This document shows positions 9,880-18,754 of a stretch of 64,000 bases of DNA, one piece after another. The stretch covers positions 1,922,001 through 1,986,000 of the forward strand of contig NZ_LR130759.1 in the NCBI RefSeq assembly GCF_900292015.1, in the 5' to 3' direction. Position 1 is the stretch's first letter. The number at the start of each line of letters is the position of its first letter. Origin of the DNA: Mycobacterium basiliense. GTDB lineage: Bacteria; Actinomycetota; Actinomycetes; Mycobacteriales; Mycobacteriaceae. Under the pieces are notes generated by a model that had not been told where the DNA came from, searched no databases, and saw nothing but the letters and a program-made list of their open reading frames with translations. The position numbers and the translations under genes are program-made.

Positions 9880-11364
9880 GTGGCAGAGCTAGCCAGGACT
9901 GCTGATGTCGTGCTGGTGGGAGCGGGCATCATGAGTGCCACGCTCGGGGCGTTGCTGAGCCGGTTGGAGCCCGACTTGTCGATCGTCGTGATCGAACGGC
10001 TGGACGCCGTCGGCGCGGAGAGCAGCGGCCCCTGGAATAATGCCGGCACCGGCCATGCCGCCTTGTGCGAACTGAACTACACGCCGGAGCGCTCCGATGG
10101 CTCTATCGATATCGCCAAAGCGGTACACGTCGCCGAGCAGTTCCAGGTCACCCGCCAATTCTGGGCATACGCCGTGGAGAACGGCATCCTGACCGATATC
10201 CCCAGTTTTCTCAATGCCGTCCCGCACGTGAGTTTCGTGTGCGGGGCCCAGGGGGTCGACTACCTGCGGCGTCGCCACGCGGCGCTGGCGGGCAACCCGT
10301 TGTTCGCTGGCGCCCAATTCGTCAATGATCCCGATGAGTTTGCCCGGCTGCTGCCGTTAATGGCCGCCAAACGCGATTTCTCCAAGCCGGTCGCGCTCAA
10401 CTGGGCCCAGGACGGTACCGATGTTGACTTTGGCTCGCTGGCTCGCCAGCTGATCGGGTTTTGTGTGCGCAGCGGCGCCACCGCTCTTTTCGGCCACGAG
10501 GTCCGTCAGCTGTCCCAAGAGTCCGACGGCAAATGGACGCTGACCGTCGGCAATCGCCGGACCGGCGAAAAACGCAAGATCACTGCCAAGTTCGTCTTCG
10601 TCGGTGCTGGCGGCCACGCACTGCCGTTGCTGCAGAAGTCCGGGATCAAGGAGATCAAGGGCTTTGCCGGCTTTCCGATTGGCGGCCGGTTTCTGCGAGC
10701 CAGCAATCCCGCGCTTACCGCCGCCCACGGGGCCAAGGTGTACGGAGTCCCGTCGCCGGGAGCCCCGCCGCTGGGGGCGTTGCATCTGGATTTGAGGTTC
10801 GTCAATGGCAGGTCGTGGCTGGTGTTCGGGCCGTACGCGGGCTGGTCGCCGAAGTTCTTGAAGCACGGCCATTTCAGTGATCTGCCCCGGTCGATCACGC
10901 GCAACAATGTGCTGTCGATGCTCGGTGTCGGTGTGTCCCAGCGCAGGCTGGTGAGCTATCTGGTTGGGCAGCTGCAGCTCTCCGCGCCAGACCGGGTCGG
11001 CATGTTGCGTGAATTTGTGCCCAGCGCCGTCGATTCGGACTGGGAATTGACCGTGGCCGGTCAGCGGGTCCAGGTGATTCGCCGCGACCAGCGCAAGGGC
11101 GGTGTGCTCGAGTTCAACACCACCATGGTGAGTGATTCCGACGGCAGCATCGCAGGGCTGCTGGGCGGGTCGCCGGGTGCCTCGACGGCCGTGCCGATCA
11201 TGATCGAGGTCTTGCAACGGTGTTTTGGCTCCCGCTACCAGACGTGGCTGCCTACGCTCAAGGAAATGGTGCCCTCGCTGGGCGCCAAGCTGGCCCAAGA
11301 GCCCGCGCTGTACGACGAGGTGTGGTCGTGGACCACCAAGACGTTGCAGCTGGACGGCCTATGA
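9880..11364 (+). CDS. mqo: Mqo, malate:quinone oxidoreductase, 494 aa
   Basis: Mqo is a peripheral-membrane FAD enzyme that oxidises malate to oxaloacetate and passes electrons to menaquinone. The FAD motif [10 protein letters not shown] is at about residues 13-22, followed by [12 protein letters not shown], and C-terminal [11 protein letters not shown] is typical of the family. The start is GTG 9880 with GGGAAGGA at 9861-9868; the open frame extends upstream to 9484, but that part has no family similarity. Length matches the 493-residue H37Rv protein. The next gene overlaps its stop by 4 bases. The 275 bases before it hold nothing I can identify; in H37Rv PE_PGRS48 occupies this gap. Confidence 0.95.
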   Translation: MAELARTADVVLVGAGIMSATLGALLSRLEPDLSIVVIERLDAVGAESSGPWNNAGTGHAALCELNYTPERSDGSIDIAKAVHVAEQFQVTRQFWAYAVENGILTDIPSFLNAVPHVSFVCGAQGVDYLRRRHAALAGNPLFAGAQFVNDPDEFARLLPLMAAKRDFSKPVALNWAQDGTDVDFGSLARQLIGFCVRSGATALFGHEVRQLSQESDGKWTLTVGNRRTGEKRKITAKFVFVGAGGHALPLLQKSGIKEIKGFAGFPIGGRFLRASNPALTAAHGAKVYGVPSPGAPPLGALHLDLRFVNGRSWLVFGPYAGWSPKFLKHGHFSDLPRSITRNNVLSMLGVGVSQRRLVSYLVGQLQLSAPDRVGMLREFVPSAVDSDWELTVAGQRVQVIRRDQRKGGVLEFNTTMVSDSDGSIAGLLGGSPGASTAVPIMIEVLQRCFGSRYQTWLPTLKEMVPSLGAKLAQEPALYDEVWSWTTKTLQLDGL

Positions 11365-11831
11365 GCGAAGCACTGCGTCGCGTCTGGTCCAAAGACCTTG
11401 ATGCGCGGACGCTTTACGAGCTGCTCAAACTGCGGGTGGAGGTGTTCGTGGTGGAGCAGGCCTGCCCGTATCCAGAGCTGGACGGCCGCGATTTGCTGGC
11501 CGAGACCCGGCACTTCTGGTTGGAGACGACCGACGGTGAGGTGATTTGCACCTTGCGACTGATGGAAGAGCACGCCGGCGGTGAGAAGGTGTTTCGCCTC
11601 GGCCGCCTGTGTACCAAGCGTTCGGCCCGCGGCCAGGGCCATTCCACTCGGCTGCTACGTGCCGCGCTGGCCGAGGTCGGTGATTACCCATGCCGGATCG
11701 ACGCTCAGCTCTATCTGGCCGACATGTATGCCCAACACGGTTTTGTCCGCGACGGTGACGACTTCATCGACGACGGAATTCCGCACCTGCCGATGTTGCG
11801 GCCCGCATCCGGACCGGCGGCACACACGTGA
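11361..11831 (+). CDS. GNAT-family acetyltransferase, ElaA-like (Rv2851c homologue), 156 aa
   Basis: A single-domain GCN5-related N-acetyltransferase resembling Ela[19 protein letters not shown] carries the acetyl-CoA pyrophosphate loop (R/Q-x-x-G-x-G/S) at about residues 75-93, and [14 protein letters not shown] is the ElaA-type N-terminus. The ATG at 11361 overlaps the mqo stop (ATGA), so translation is coupled. The acetyl acceptor is unknown. Confidence 0.88.
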   Translation: MSEALRRVWSKDLDARTLYELLKLRVEVFVVEQACPYPELDGRDLLAETRHFWLETTDGEVICTLRLMEEHAGGEKVFRLGRLCTKRSARGQGHSTRLLRAALAEVGDYPCRIDAQLYLADMYAQHGFVRDGDDFIDDGIPHLPMLRPASGPAAHT

Positions 11832-13678
11832 AGGCCTATCCGTTCAGCGCGATCGTCGGGCATGACCAAATGCTGCTGGCGCTGCTGTTGTCGGCCGTTC
11901 GTCCCGAGATCGGTGGGGTGCTCATCCGCGGCGAGAAGGGCACCGCGAAATCGACTGCCGTGCGCGGGCTTGCGGCGTTGCTGTCGGCGGCAACGGGCAG
12001 CGCCGGCGCCGGGCTGGTAGAGATGCCCCTGGGCGCCACCGAGGATCGGGTGGTTGGCTCACTGGACTTGCAGCGTGTCCTCCGCGACGGCGAGCACGCG
12101 TTTTCCCCGGGGTTACTGGGCCGTGCTCACGGGGGAGTGCTTTACGTCGATGAAGTCAACCTGCTGCACGATCATCTTGTCGATATCCTGCTCGATGCCG
12201 CCGCGATGGGACGGGTCCACATTGAACGCGACGGCATATCACACTCGCATGAGGCCCGTTTTGTTCTGATAGGCACCATGAATCCAGAGGAAGGTGAGCT
12301 GCGTCCGCAGCTACTGGACCGGTTCGGTCTCACCGTTGACGTACAGGCATCCCGCGATGTGGACGTGCGGGTGGAGGTCATCCGGCGGCGGATGGCCTAC
12401 GAATCCGACCCCGATGCGTTTGCCGAACGTTATCTCGACGCTGATGCGGCGCTGGCCGGACGGATCGCCCAGGCACGGGCGATAGTCGACGATGTGGTAC
12501 TGGCGGACAATGAGTTACGACAGATTGCGGCGTTGTGTGCGGCGTTCGATGTCGATGGTATGCGAGCCGATTTGGTGGTGGCCCGTACCGCGGTTGCGCA
12601 CGCGGCGTGGCGGGGTGCACACACCGTCGCCGAGCAGGACATCCGAGTGGCCGCCGAACTGGCGTTGCCGCATCGACGCCGCCGGGACCCGTTCGATGAT
12701 CACGGAATCGATCGCGAGCAGCTGGACGAGGCGCTGGCGCGGACCGCCGACGAATCACCGCAACAGCCCGAGCCGGATCCTGAACCGCCCGGCGGTGGAC
12801 AGCCCGCTGACGTGGATTCTGCTCCTCAACAACAGAATTCCAAACAGAAGCCACCACAAGCGCCCAAGCCCAGCGCCCCGCCCGGCAAGGTGTTCCGTAC
12901 CCGCGCCCTGACCGTTCCAGGGGTCGGCGAAGGCGCGCCGGGACGACGGTCGCGAGCGCGGAACGCCTCCGGCAGTGTGGTGGCGCCCGCCGAGACAAGC
13001 GAAACCGATTCCGGCGCCCATGGATTGCATCTGTTCGCCACCCTGCTGGCGGCCGCCGAGCACGCGTCAAGCGCCGGGCCATTGCGACCGCGGCCGGACG
13101 ACGTACGGCGGGCCGTTCGTGAGGGGCGTGAGGGCAATCTGGTGATCTTCGTCGTCGACGCATCGGGATCGATGGCCGCCCGCGATCGCATGGCCGCGGT
13201 CAGCGGCGCAACCATGTCGTTGCTGCGCGACGCCTACCAACGACGTGACAAGGTGGCGGTAATTACCTTTCGGTGTAACGAGGCCAGGATCTTGCTGCCA
13301 CCAACATCGTCGGCGCATATCGCGGGCAGGCGGCTGGCGAGGTTCGACACCGGCGGCAAGACGCCGCTTGCCGAAGGTCTGCTGGCGGCGCGCGAGCTGG
13401 TTATCCGGGAAAAGGTGCGGGATCGCGCTCGACGCGCTCTGGTGGTGGTGCTCACCGACGGCCGAGCCACCGCCGGACCGGACCCGTTGGGGCGCAGCCG
13501 AATCGCCGCGACCAGACTGCTCGCGGAGGGGGTCGCTGCGGTCGTCGTCGACTGCGAAATGTCATATGTGCGGCTCGGCCTGGCGGCCCAATTGGCTCGC
13601 CAGTTGGGGGCCCCGGCCGTGCGTCTCGAACAGTTGCACGCCGACCATTTGACGCAGGCCGTCCGTCGCGTGGCGTGA
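11828..13678 (+). CDS. Fused ChlI/ChlD-type chelatase ATPase with vWA domain (Rv2850c homologue), 616 aa
   Basis: The protein joins an AAA+ ATPase like BchI (Walker [10 protein letters not shown] near residues 37-45; Walker [10 protein letters not shown]) to a Pro/Gln-rich linker (about residues 315-350) and a C-terminal von Willebrand A domain with MIDAS DASGSM. This is the ChlI-ChlD composite that drives Mg or Co insertion into tetrapyrroles together with a large CobN/ChlH subunit. Mycobacteria make no chlorophyll, and cobO and cobB follow directly, so a role as the ATPase partner of CobN in cobalt insertion is the likely reading. The GTG start overlaps the previous stop by 4 bases. Confidence 0.9.
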   Translation: MKAYPFSAIVGHDQMLLALLLSAVRPEIGGVLIRGEKGTAKSTAVRGLAALLSAATGSAGAGLVEMPLGATEDRVVGSLDLQRVLRDGEHAFSPGLLGRAHGGVLYVDEVNLLHDHLVDILLDAAAMGRVHIERDGISHSHEARFVLIGTMNPEEGELRPQLLDRFGLTVDVQASRDVDVRVEVIRRRMAYESDPDAFAERYLDADAALAGRIAQARAIVDDVVLADNELRQIAALCAAFDVDGMRADLVVARTAVAHAAWRGAHTVAEQDIRVAAELALPHRRRRDPFDDHGIDREQLDEALARTADESPQQPEPDPEPPGGGQPADVDSAPQQQNSKQKPPQAPKPSAPPGKVFRTRALTVPGVGEGAPGRRSRARNASGSVVAPAETSETDSGAHGLHLFATLLAAAEHASSAGPLRPRPDDVRRAVREGREGNLVIFVVDASGSMAARDRMAAVSGATMSLLRDAYQRRDKVAVITFRCNEARILLPPTSSAHIAGRRLARFDTGGKTPLAEGLLAARELVIREKVRDRARRALVVVLTDGRATAGPDPLGRSRIAATRLLAEGVAAVVVDCEMSYVRLGLAAQLARQLGAPAVRLEQLHADHLTQAVRRVA

Positions 13679-13699
13679 AGTCGCGAAAGGCAATCGCTT

Positions 13700-14314
13700 A
13701 TGCCGCAAGGTAATCCAATTCAGATACCCGATGACGGACTTACCACGCGGGCGCGGCGCAATATGCCGCTGCTGGTGGTCCACACCGGCAACGGCAAGGG
13801 GAAGTCGACGGCGGCCTTCGGTATGGCGCTGCGGGCTTGGAACGCCGGCCTCGATGTCGCGGTGTTTCAGTTCGTCAAGAGCGCCAAGTGGAAAGTCGGC
13901 GAGGAGGCGGTGTTTTATCAACTCGGCCAACTGCACGACCAACACGGGGTTGGTGGAGCCGTTGAATGGCACAAAATGGGCGCCGGTTGGTCATGGTCCC
14001 GCAAGGCCGGCAGCGACGAGGATCACGCCGCGGCGGCCGCGGACGGCTGGACCGAGATCGCGCGCCGGCTGTCGGCGCAGCGCCACCAGTTCTATGTGCT
14101 GGACGAATTCACCTACCCCCTCAAGTGGGGTTGGGTCGACGTCGGCGAGGTGGTCGAGGCGTTGTCGTCCCGTCCCGGGCACCAACACGTGGTGATTACC
14201 GGGCGTGACGCTCCGCCGCGGCTGGTTGAGGCCGCCGATCTGGTCACCGAAATGACCAAGGTTAAGCACCCGATGGATGCGGGTCGCAAGGGTCAGAAGG
14301 GCATCGAGTGGTGA
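13700..14314 (+). CDS. cobO: CobO, cob(I)yrinic acid a,c-diamide adenosyltransferase, 204 aa
   Basis: CobO transfers the 5'-deoxyadenosyl group of ATP to the cobalt of corrinoids in cobalamin synthesis. The P-loop GNGKGKST lies near residues 30-37, and WSWSRKAGSDEDHA and VLDEFTYPLKWGW are conserved family blocks. GCGAAAGG sits upstream of the ATG. The gene lies 21 bases after the chelatase gene and its stop overlaps the cobB start. Confidence 0.95.
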   Translation: MPQGNPIQIPDDGLTTRARRNMPLLVVHTGNGKGKSTAAFGMALRAWNAGLDVAVFQFVKSAKWKVGEEAVFYQLGQLHDQHGVGGAVEWHKMGAGWSWSRKAGSDEDHAAAAADGWTEIARRLSAQRHQFYVLDEFTYPLKWGWVDVGEVVEALSSRPGHQHVVITGRDAPPRLVEAADLVTEMTKVKHPMDAGRKGQKGIEW

Positions 14315-15693
14315 GCTCGGTACCGGCGGTGGTTCTCGCCGCCCCCGCGTCGGGCAGCGGAAAGACCACCGTCGCCACGGGATTGATCGGGGCGCTACGA
14401 CAGGCGGGCCATTCGGTTGCGCCGTTCAAGGTGGGCCCTGACTTCATCGATCCCGGATACCATGCCCTGGCTGCAGGGCGACCCGGCCGTAATCTGGACC
14501 CGGTTCTGGTGGGGGAGCGGCTCATCGGCCCGCTGTATTCGCACGGCTGCGGGGGCGCCGATATTGCGGTGATCGAGGGGGTGATGGGCCTCTTCGACGG
14601 ACGGATCGGCGCGGCCGCGACGAGCCCGGCGCCCGGCTGCACGGCGCAGGTGGCAGCTCTGTTGGGGGCCCCGGTGATCCTGGTGGTCGACGCCCGTGGT
14701 CAGAGCCACAGTGTGGCCGCGCTGTTGCACGGCTTCTCCACGTTCGATTCCGCGACCCGGATCGCCGGGGTCATCCTCAACCGGGTCGGGACCGCCCGAC
14801 ACGAGCAGGTGCTGCGCCAGGCCTGCGATCAGGCCGGTGTCCCTGTGGTGGGTGCGATCCCGCGCACGGCCGAATTGGAACTGCCGACCAGGTATCTCGG
14901 TCTGGTGACCGCCGCGGAGTACGGCCGCCGGGCGCGGCGTGCGGTCGAGTCGATGACCGCCCTCGTGGCTCGGCATGTCGATTTGGCCGCGGTGCTGGCG
15001 GCCGCGCGAAGCCACGCCGGGGATCCGCCGTGGGATCCGGTGACGGCCGTGGGCGGGCCACTGGGCAGGCGTGCCACGGTCGCGATGGCATCGGGCAAGG
15101 CGTTCAGTTTCGGCTACGCCGAACACACCGAGCTGTTGCGGGCGGCCGGCGCCGACGTGGTTGAGTTCGATCCGCTCAGTGAGGCGCTGCCCGAAGAAAC
15201 CAACGCCGTGCTGTTGCCGGGCGGATTCCCCGAACAGTTCGCCGCGGAGTTGTCCGCTAACGACGCGGTGCGCTGCCAAATCAAGGAATTGGCTACCGCC
15301 GGTGCGCCCGTGCATGCCGAATGTGCGGGCCTTATCTATTTGGCCGCCGAACTCGACGAGCATCCGATGTGTGGGGTGCTGGCCGGATCGGCACGCTTCA
15401 CCCAGCGCCTCAAGCTCGGATATCGAGACGCGGTTGCGGTCGCCGATTCGTCGCTGTATCCGGCCGGCCAGCGGGTGGTGGGGCACGAATTTCACCGAAC
15501 CGCGGTCACCTTCACCGAGGGTTACCAGCCGGCATGGGTGTACCGAGGACCGGAGGCAGAGGTGGTGCGAGACGGCGTCGTGCACGCCGGCGTGCATGCG
15601 TCCTATCTGCACACCCACCCGGCGGCCACCCCCCAAGCCGTGGCCCGCTTCGTTGCCCGCGCCGCCGCGGCTATGGGCACGCCGCCCGCGTAA
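14311..15693 (+). CDS. cobB: CobB, cobyrinic acid a,c-diamide synthase, 460 aa
   Basis: CobB/CbiA amidates carboxylates a and c of (hydrogeno)cobyrinic acid using glutamine and ATP. The N-terminal dethiobiotin-synthetase-like ATPase has APASGSGKTT; the C-terminal class I glutamine amidotransferase domain has the cysteine in HAECAGL and the family block LGYRDAV. The GTG at 14311 overlaps the cobO stop (GTGA); GTG 14308 directly before it is an equal alternative. A 6-bp hairpin follows the stop at 15698-15714. Confidence 0.95.
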   Translation: MSSVPAVVLAAPASGSGKTTVATGLIGALRQAGHSVAPFKVGPDFIDPGYHALAAGRPGRNLDPVLVGERLIGPLYSHGCGGADIAVIEGVMGLFDGRIGAAATSPAPGCTAQVAALLGAPVILVVDARGQSHSVAALLHGFSTFDSATRIAGVILNRVGTARHEQVLRQACDQAGVPVVGAIPRTAELELPTRYLGLVTAAEYGRRARRAVESMTALVARHVDLAAVLAAARSHAGDPPWDPVTAVGGPLGRRATVAMASGKAFSFGYAEHTELLRAAGADVVEFDPLSEALPEETNAVLLPGGFPEQFAAELSANDAVRCQIKELATAGAPVHAECAGLIYLAAELDEHPMCGVLAGSARFTQRLKLGYRDAVAVADSSLYPAGQRVVGHEFHRTAVTFTEGYQPAWVYRGPEAEVVRDGVVHAGVHASYLHTHPAATPQAVARFVARAAAAMGTPPA

Positions 15694-15697
15694 CCGC

Positions 15698-15714
15698 GCG
15701 GCGAGAAACGCCGC
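15698..15714 (+). terminator. Hairpin after cobB, putative terminator
   Basis: GCGGCG at 15698-15703 can pair with CGCCGC at 15709-15714 around the loop AGAAA. There is no U-tract, which is common for mycobacterial terminators. It separates the cob genes from the cysG promoter. Confidence 0.4.
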
Positions 15715-15756
15715 CGAAGTTCGCCCTGGCGTTACAACGGCGCCAGTGGTCACCAC

Positions 15757-15771
15757 TAAGCTTGGCGGGTG
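15757..15771 (+). promoter_or_regulatory. Putative -10 box for a leaderless cysG transcript
   Basis: TAAGCT at 15757-15762 matches the mycobacterial TANNNT -10 element and lies 6 bases before the GTG start at 15769. No ribosome site is seen in between, so transcription probably starts at or next to the start codon. Confidence 0.5.
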
Positions 15772-16983
15772 ACCGAGAGCCCCTACCTCGTCGGACTGCG
15801 ACTGGGCGGCAGGAAGGTCGTCGTCGTCGGCGGGGGCACCGTTGCTCAGCGTCGGCTACCCCTTCTCATCGCCAGCGGCGCCGACGTGCACGTCATCTGT
15901 CGCAGCGCCACCCGCTCGGTGGAGGCGATGGACCAAATCACGTTGTCGTTGCGTGAGTATCGGAACGGCGACCTTGAGGGGGCCTGGTACGCCATCGCGG
16001 CCACCGATGACGCCGCGGTGAATGCGGCCGTCGTCGCGGAGGCGGATCGCCGCCAGATCTTCTGCGTGCGCGCCGACATCGCGGTCGACGGAACCGCGGT
16101 CACCCCGGCAACGTTTGGCTACGCAGGACTGTCGGTGGGGGTGCTGGCCGGCGGGGAACACCGCCGTTCGGCGGCGATCCGGTCAGCCATCCGGGAGGCG
16201 TTGCAGCAGGGGCTCATCACCCCGGAAGGCCCGGAAAGCGCGGACAGCACCGATGTCGTCCGCGGCGGGGTGGCGTTGGTCGGAGGCGGCCCCGGTGACC
16301 CCGAACTGATCACCGTCCGAGGCCGGCGCCTGCTGGCCCAGGCCGACGTTGTGGTCGCGGACCGGCTGGCGCCGCCCGAACTGCTCGCCGAGCTGCCGCC
16401 ACACGTGGAGGTGATCGACGCAGCCAAGATCCCGTACGGCCGGGCCATGGCCCAGGACGCCATCCACGCCGTCATGATCGACCGGGCCAGATCCGGGAAG
16501 TTCGTGGTGCGTCTAAAAGGAGGCGATCCGTTCGTCTTCGCGCGCGGTTATGAAGAGGTGTTGGCATGCGCCGAAGCCGGGATTCCGGTGACCGTGGTGC
16601 CAGGTGTGACAAGTGCCATAGCTGTGCCCGCTTTGGCGGGCGTTCCGGTCACTCATCGGGCCACAAATCATGAATTTGTGGTGGTCAGCGGCCATATCGC
16701 GCCCGACCACCCCGAATCGTTAGTGAATTGGAATGCATTGGCTTCGATGTCGGGCACGATTGTTTTGCTGATGGCGGTCGAACGCATCGAACTTTTCGTC
16801 GACGCCCTACTAAAAGGCGGTAGACCTGCGGATACGCCGGTGTTAGTCGTTCAGCATGGGACGACGCCCGCTCAGCACACGTTGCGGGCTAGGCTTGTCG
16901 ACACGCCGGAGAAGGTCCGCGCGGAGGGGATTCGACCTCCGGCGATCATCGTTATCGGGGCTGTCGCCGCGTTCGGGGTTTAA
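15769..16983 (+). CDS. cysG: CysG-type siroheme synthase (Rv2847c homologue), 404 aa
   Basis: A multifunctional tetrapyrrole enzyme. The N-terminal NAD-binding domain (GGGTVAQRR near residues 23-31) performs precorrin-2 dehydrogenation and ferrochelation. The C-terminal SUMT domain (LVGGGPGDPELITVRG from about residue 168) methylates uroporphyrinogen III to precorrin-2. The product feeds siroheme for sulfite/nitrite reduction and is also the branch point to cobalamin, in keeping with the cob genes upstream. The GTG start lacks a ribosome site and has a TANNNT box 6 bases before it. Confidence 0.92.
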   Translation: MTESPYLVGLRLGGRKVVVVGGGTVAQRRLPLLIASGADVHVICRSATRSVEAMDQITLSLREYRNGDLEGAWYAIAATDDAAVNAAVVAEADRRQIFCVRADIAVDGTAVTPATFGYAGLSVGVLAGGEHRRSAAIRSAIREALQQGLITPEGPESADSTDVVRGGVALVGGGPGDPELITVRGRRLLAQADVVVADRLAPPELLAELPPHVEVIDAAKIPYGRAMAQDAIHAVMIDRARSGKFVVRLKGGDPFVFARGYEEVLACAEAGIPVTVVPGVTSAIAVPALAGVPVTHRATNHEFVVVSGHIAPDHPESLVNWNALASMSGTIVLLMAVERIELFVDALLKGGRPADTPVLVVQHGTTPAQHTLRARLVDTPEKVRAEGIRPPAIIVIGAVAAFGV

Positions 16984-16991
16984 ACGATTCT

Positions 16992-17012
16992 TAAGATTAC
17001 TGTAAGGTAACC
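16992..17012 (+). promoter_or_regulatory. efpA promoter with an inverted repeat
   Basis: TAAGAT at 16992-16997 is a good -10 candidate 19 bases before the efpA ATG. Overlapping it, GATTAC (16995-17000) and GTAACC (17007-17012) form an inverted repeat with five of six bases paired around a 6-base spacer. A repressor bound there would block RNA polymerase. The cognate protein is unknown. Confidence 0.45.
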
Positions 17013-17016
17013 CGCT

Positions 17017-18609
17017 ATGACGGCTCTCAACGACACAGAGCGGGCAGCCCACAATTGGACGTCGGAGCGGCAAGAGCGTTCGACGTCGGCCCGCTCTTCG
17101 CGCTCGGCGGAGACCGCCCCACAGCGCATTAGCAGGTATTACCCGACCTGGCTGCCCTCTCGTCGCTTTATTGCCGCGGTCATCGCCATTGGCGGGATGC
17201 AGCTGCTGGCCACCATGGACAGCACGGTCGCGATCGTCGCGCTTCCTAAGATCCAGGACGAGCTGAGCCTGTCCGACGCCGGCCGTAGCTGGGTGATCAC
17301 CGCCTATGTGCTGACCTTCGGCGGGCTCATGCTGCTGGGCGGCCGGCTCGGCGACACCATCGGGCGCAAGCGCACCTTCATCGTCGGCGTGGCACTGTTC
17401 ACCATCTCCTCGGTGCTGTGCGCGGTTGCCTGGGACGAGGCAACGTTGGTTGTCGCGCGGCTGTCGCAGGGCGTGGGGTCGGCAATCGCATCGCCGACCG
17501 GTTTGGCGCTGGTGGCGACCACGTTCCCCAAGGGGCCGGCGCGTAACGCCGCGACGGCGGTGTTTGCCGCGATGACCGCGATCGGCTCGGTGATGGGCCT
17601 GGTGGTCGGCGGCGCGCTGACCGAGGTCTCGTGGCGGCTGGCGTTCATGGTCAACGTGCCGATCGGGCTGGTGATGATCTACCTGGCCCGTACCGCACTG
17701 CGGGAAACCAACCGTGAGCGGATGAAGCTCGACGCCGCCGGGGCCATGCTGGCCACGCTGGCTTGCACCGCCGCGGTTTTCGCCTTCTCGATGGGGCCCG
17801 AAAAGGGCTGGCTCTCAATCACCACCCTTGGTTCGGGCGTGGTCGCGTTGGGTGCGGTCATCGCGTTCGTCGTGGTCGAGCGCACCGCCGAAAACCCCGT
17901 CGTGCCCTTCCACTTGTTCCGCGACCGCAACCGGCTGGTCACGTTCAGCGCGATCCTGCTGGCCGGCGGCGTGATGTTCAGTCTGACCGTCTGCATCGGC
18001 CTGTACGTGCAGGACATTCTCGGCTACAGCGCACTGCGCGCGGGTGTCGGCTTTATCCCGTTCGTCATCGCCATGGGCATTGGCCTGGGTGTCTCCTCGC
18101 AGCTGGTGTCACGGTTTTCGCCACGGGTGTTGACGATCGGCGGCGGCTGGCTGCTGCTGGCCGCGATGCTGTATGGCTCGGCGTTCATGCAACGCGGCGT
18201 GCCCTACTTCCCCAACCTGGTCATGCCGATCGTCGTCGGCGGCATCGGGATCGGCATGGTCGTCGTCCCGCTGACCCTGTCGGCGATCGCCGGTGTGGGC
18301 TTCGACCAGATCGGCCCGGTGTCGGCGATCGCGCTGATGCTGCAGAGCCTGGGCGGGCCGCTGGTGTTGGCCGTTATCCAGGCCGTCATCACGTCGCGCA
18401 CGCTGTACCTGGGCGGCACCACCGGCCCGGTGAAGTTCATGAACGACCTGCAACTGGGCGCCCTGGACCACGGCTACACCTACGGCCTGCTGTGGGTTGC
18501 CGGGGCGGCGGTCATCGTCGGTCTTATGGCGCTGTTTATCGGCTACACCCCCGAGCAGGTTGCCCACGCCCAAGAGGTCAAGGAAGCGATCGACGCCGGG
18601 GAGCTGTAA
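17017..18609 (+). CDS. efpA: EfpA, MFS drug/lipid efflux transporter (QacA type), 530 aa
   Basis: EfpA is an inner-membrane major facilitator of the 14-helix QacA/EmrB family, linked in mycobacteria to drug efflux and, more recently, lipid transport. A hydrophilic N-tail of about 50 residues precedes the first helix. Motif A appears as GGRLGDTIGRKR and motif D1 as DSTVAIVALPKIQ. Length is identical to the H37Rv protein. The short upstream gap has an inverted repeat over the -10 region. A strong hairpin follows the stop. Confidence 0.96.
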   Translation: MTALNDTERAAHNWTSERQERSTSARSSRSAETAPQRISRYYPTWLPSRRFIAAVIAIGGMQLLATMDSTVAIVALPKIQDELSLSDAGRSWVITAYVLTFGGLMLLGGRLGDTIGRKRTFIVGVALFTISSVLCAVAWDEATLVVARLSQGVGSAIASPTGLALVATTFPKGPARNAATAVFAAMTAIGSVMGLVVGGALTEVSWRLAFMVNVPIGLVMIYLARTALRETNRERMKLDAAGAMLATLACTAAVFAFSMGPEKGWLSITTLGSGVVALGAVIAFVVVERTAENPVVPFHLFRDRNRLVTFSAILLAGGVMFSLTVCIGLYVQDILGYSALRAGVGFIPFVIAMGIGLGVSSQLVSRFSPRVLTIGGGWLLLAAMLYGSAFMQRGVPYFPNLVMPIVVGGIGIGMVVVPLTLSAIAGVGFDQIGPVSAIALMLQSLGGPLVLAVIQAVITSRTLYLGGTTGPVKFMNDLQLGALDHGYTYGLLWVAGAAVIVGLMALFIGYTPEQVAHAQEVKEAIDAGEL

Positions 18610-18614
18610 CCCCG

Positions 18615-18639
18615 CGGTGGGCTAGCGCAGTGCCCACCG
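18615..18639 (+). terminator. Strong hairpin after efpA, putative terminator
   Basis: CGGTGGGC at 18615-18622 pairs perfectly with GCCCACCG at 18632-18639 across a 9-base loop, starting 5 bases after the efpA stop. There is no U-tract. Confidence 0.6.
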
Positions 18640-18737
18640 TGACCGACGCCGCGCCCAAGAGCGTCGAAGTCCGCGCCGGAAGGCCGCCGCACCCGCGCGG
18701 ATGTGGCCCGCGTGGTCACCGGGTCCCCGACCGCCAC

Positions 18738-18754
18738 TAGGCTTGCCGCCTGTG
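18738..18754 (+). promoter_or_regulatory. Putative -10 box for a leaderless proS transcript
   Basis: TAGGCT at 18738-18743 lies 8 bases before the GTG at 18752, and no ribosome site is visible. Confidence 0.45.
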
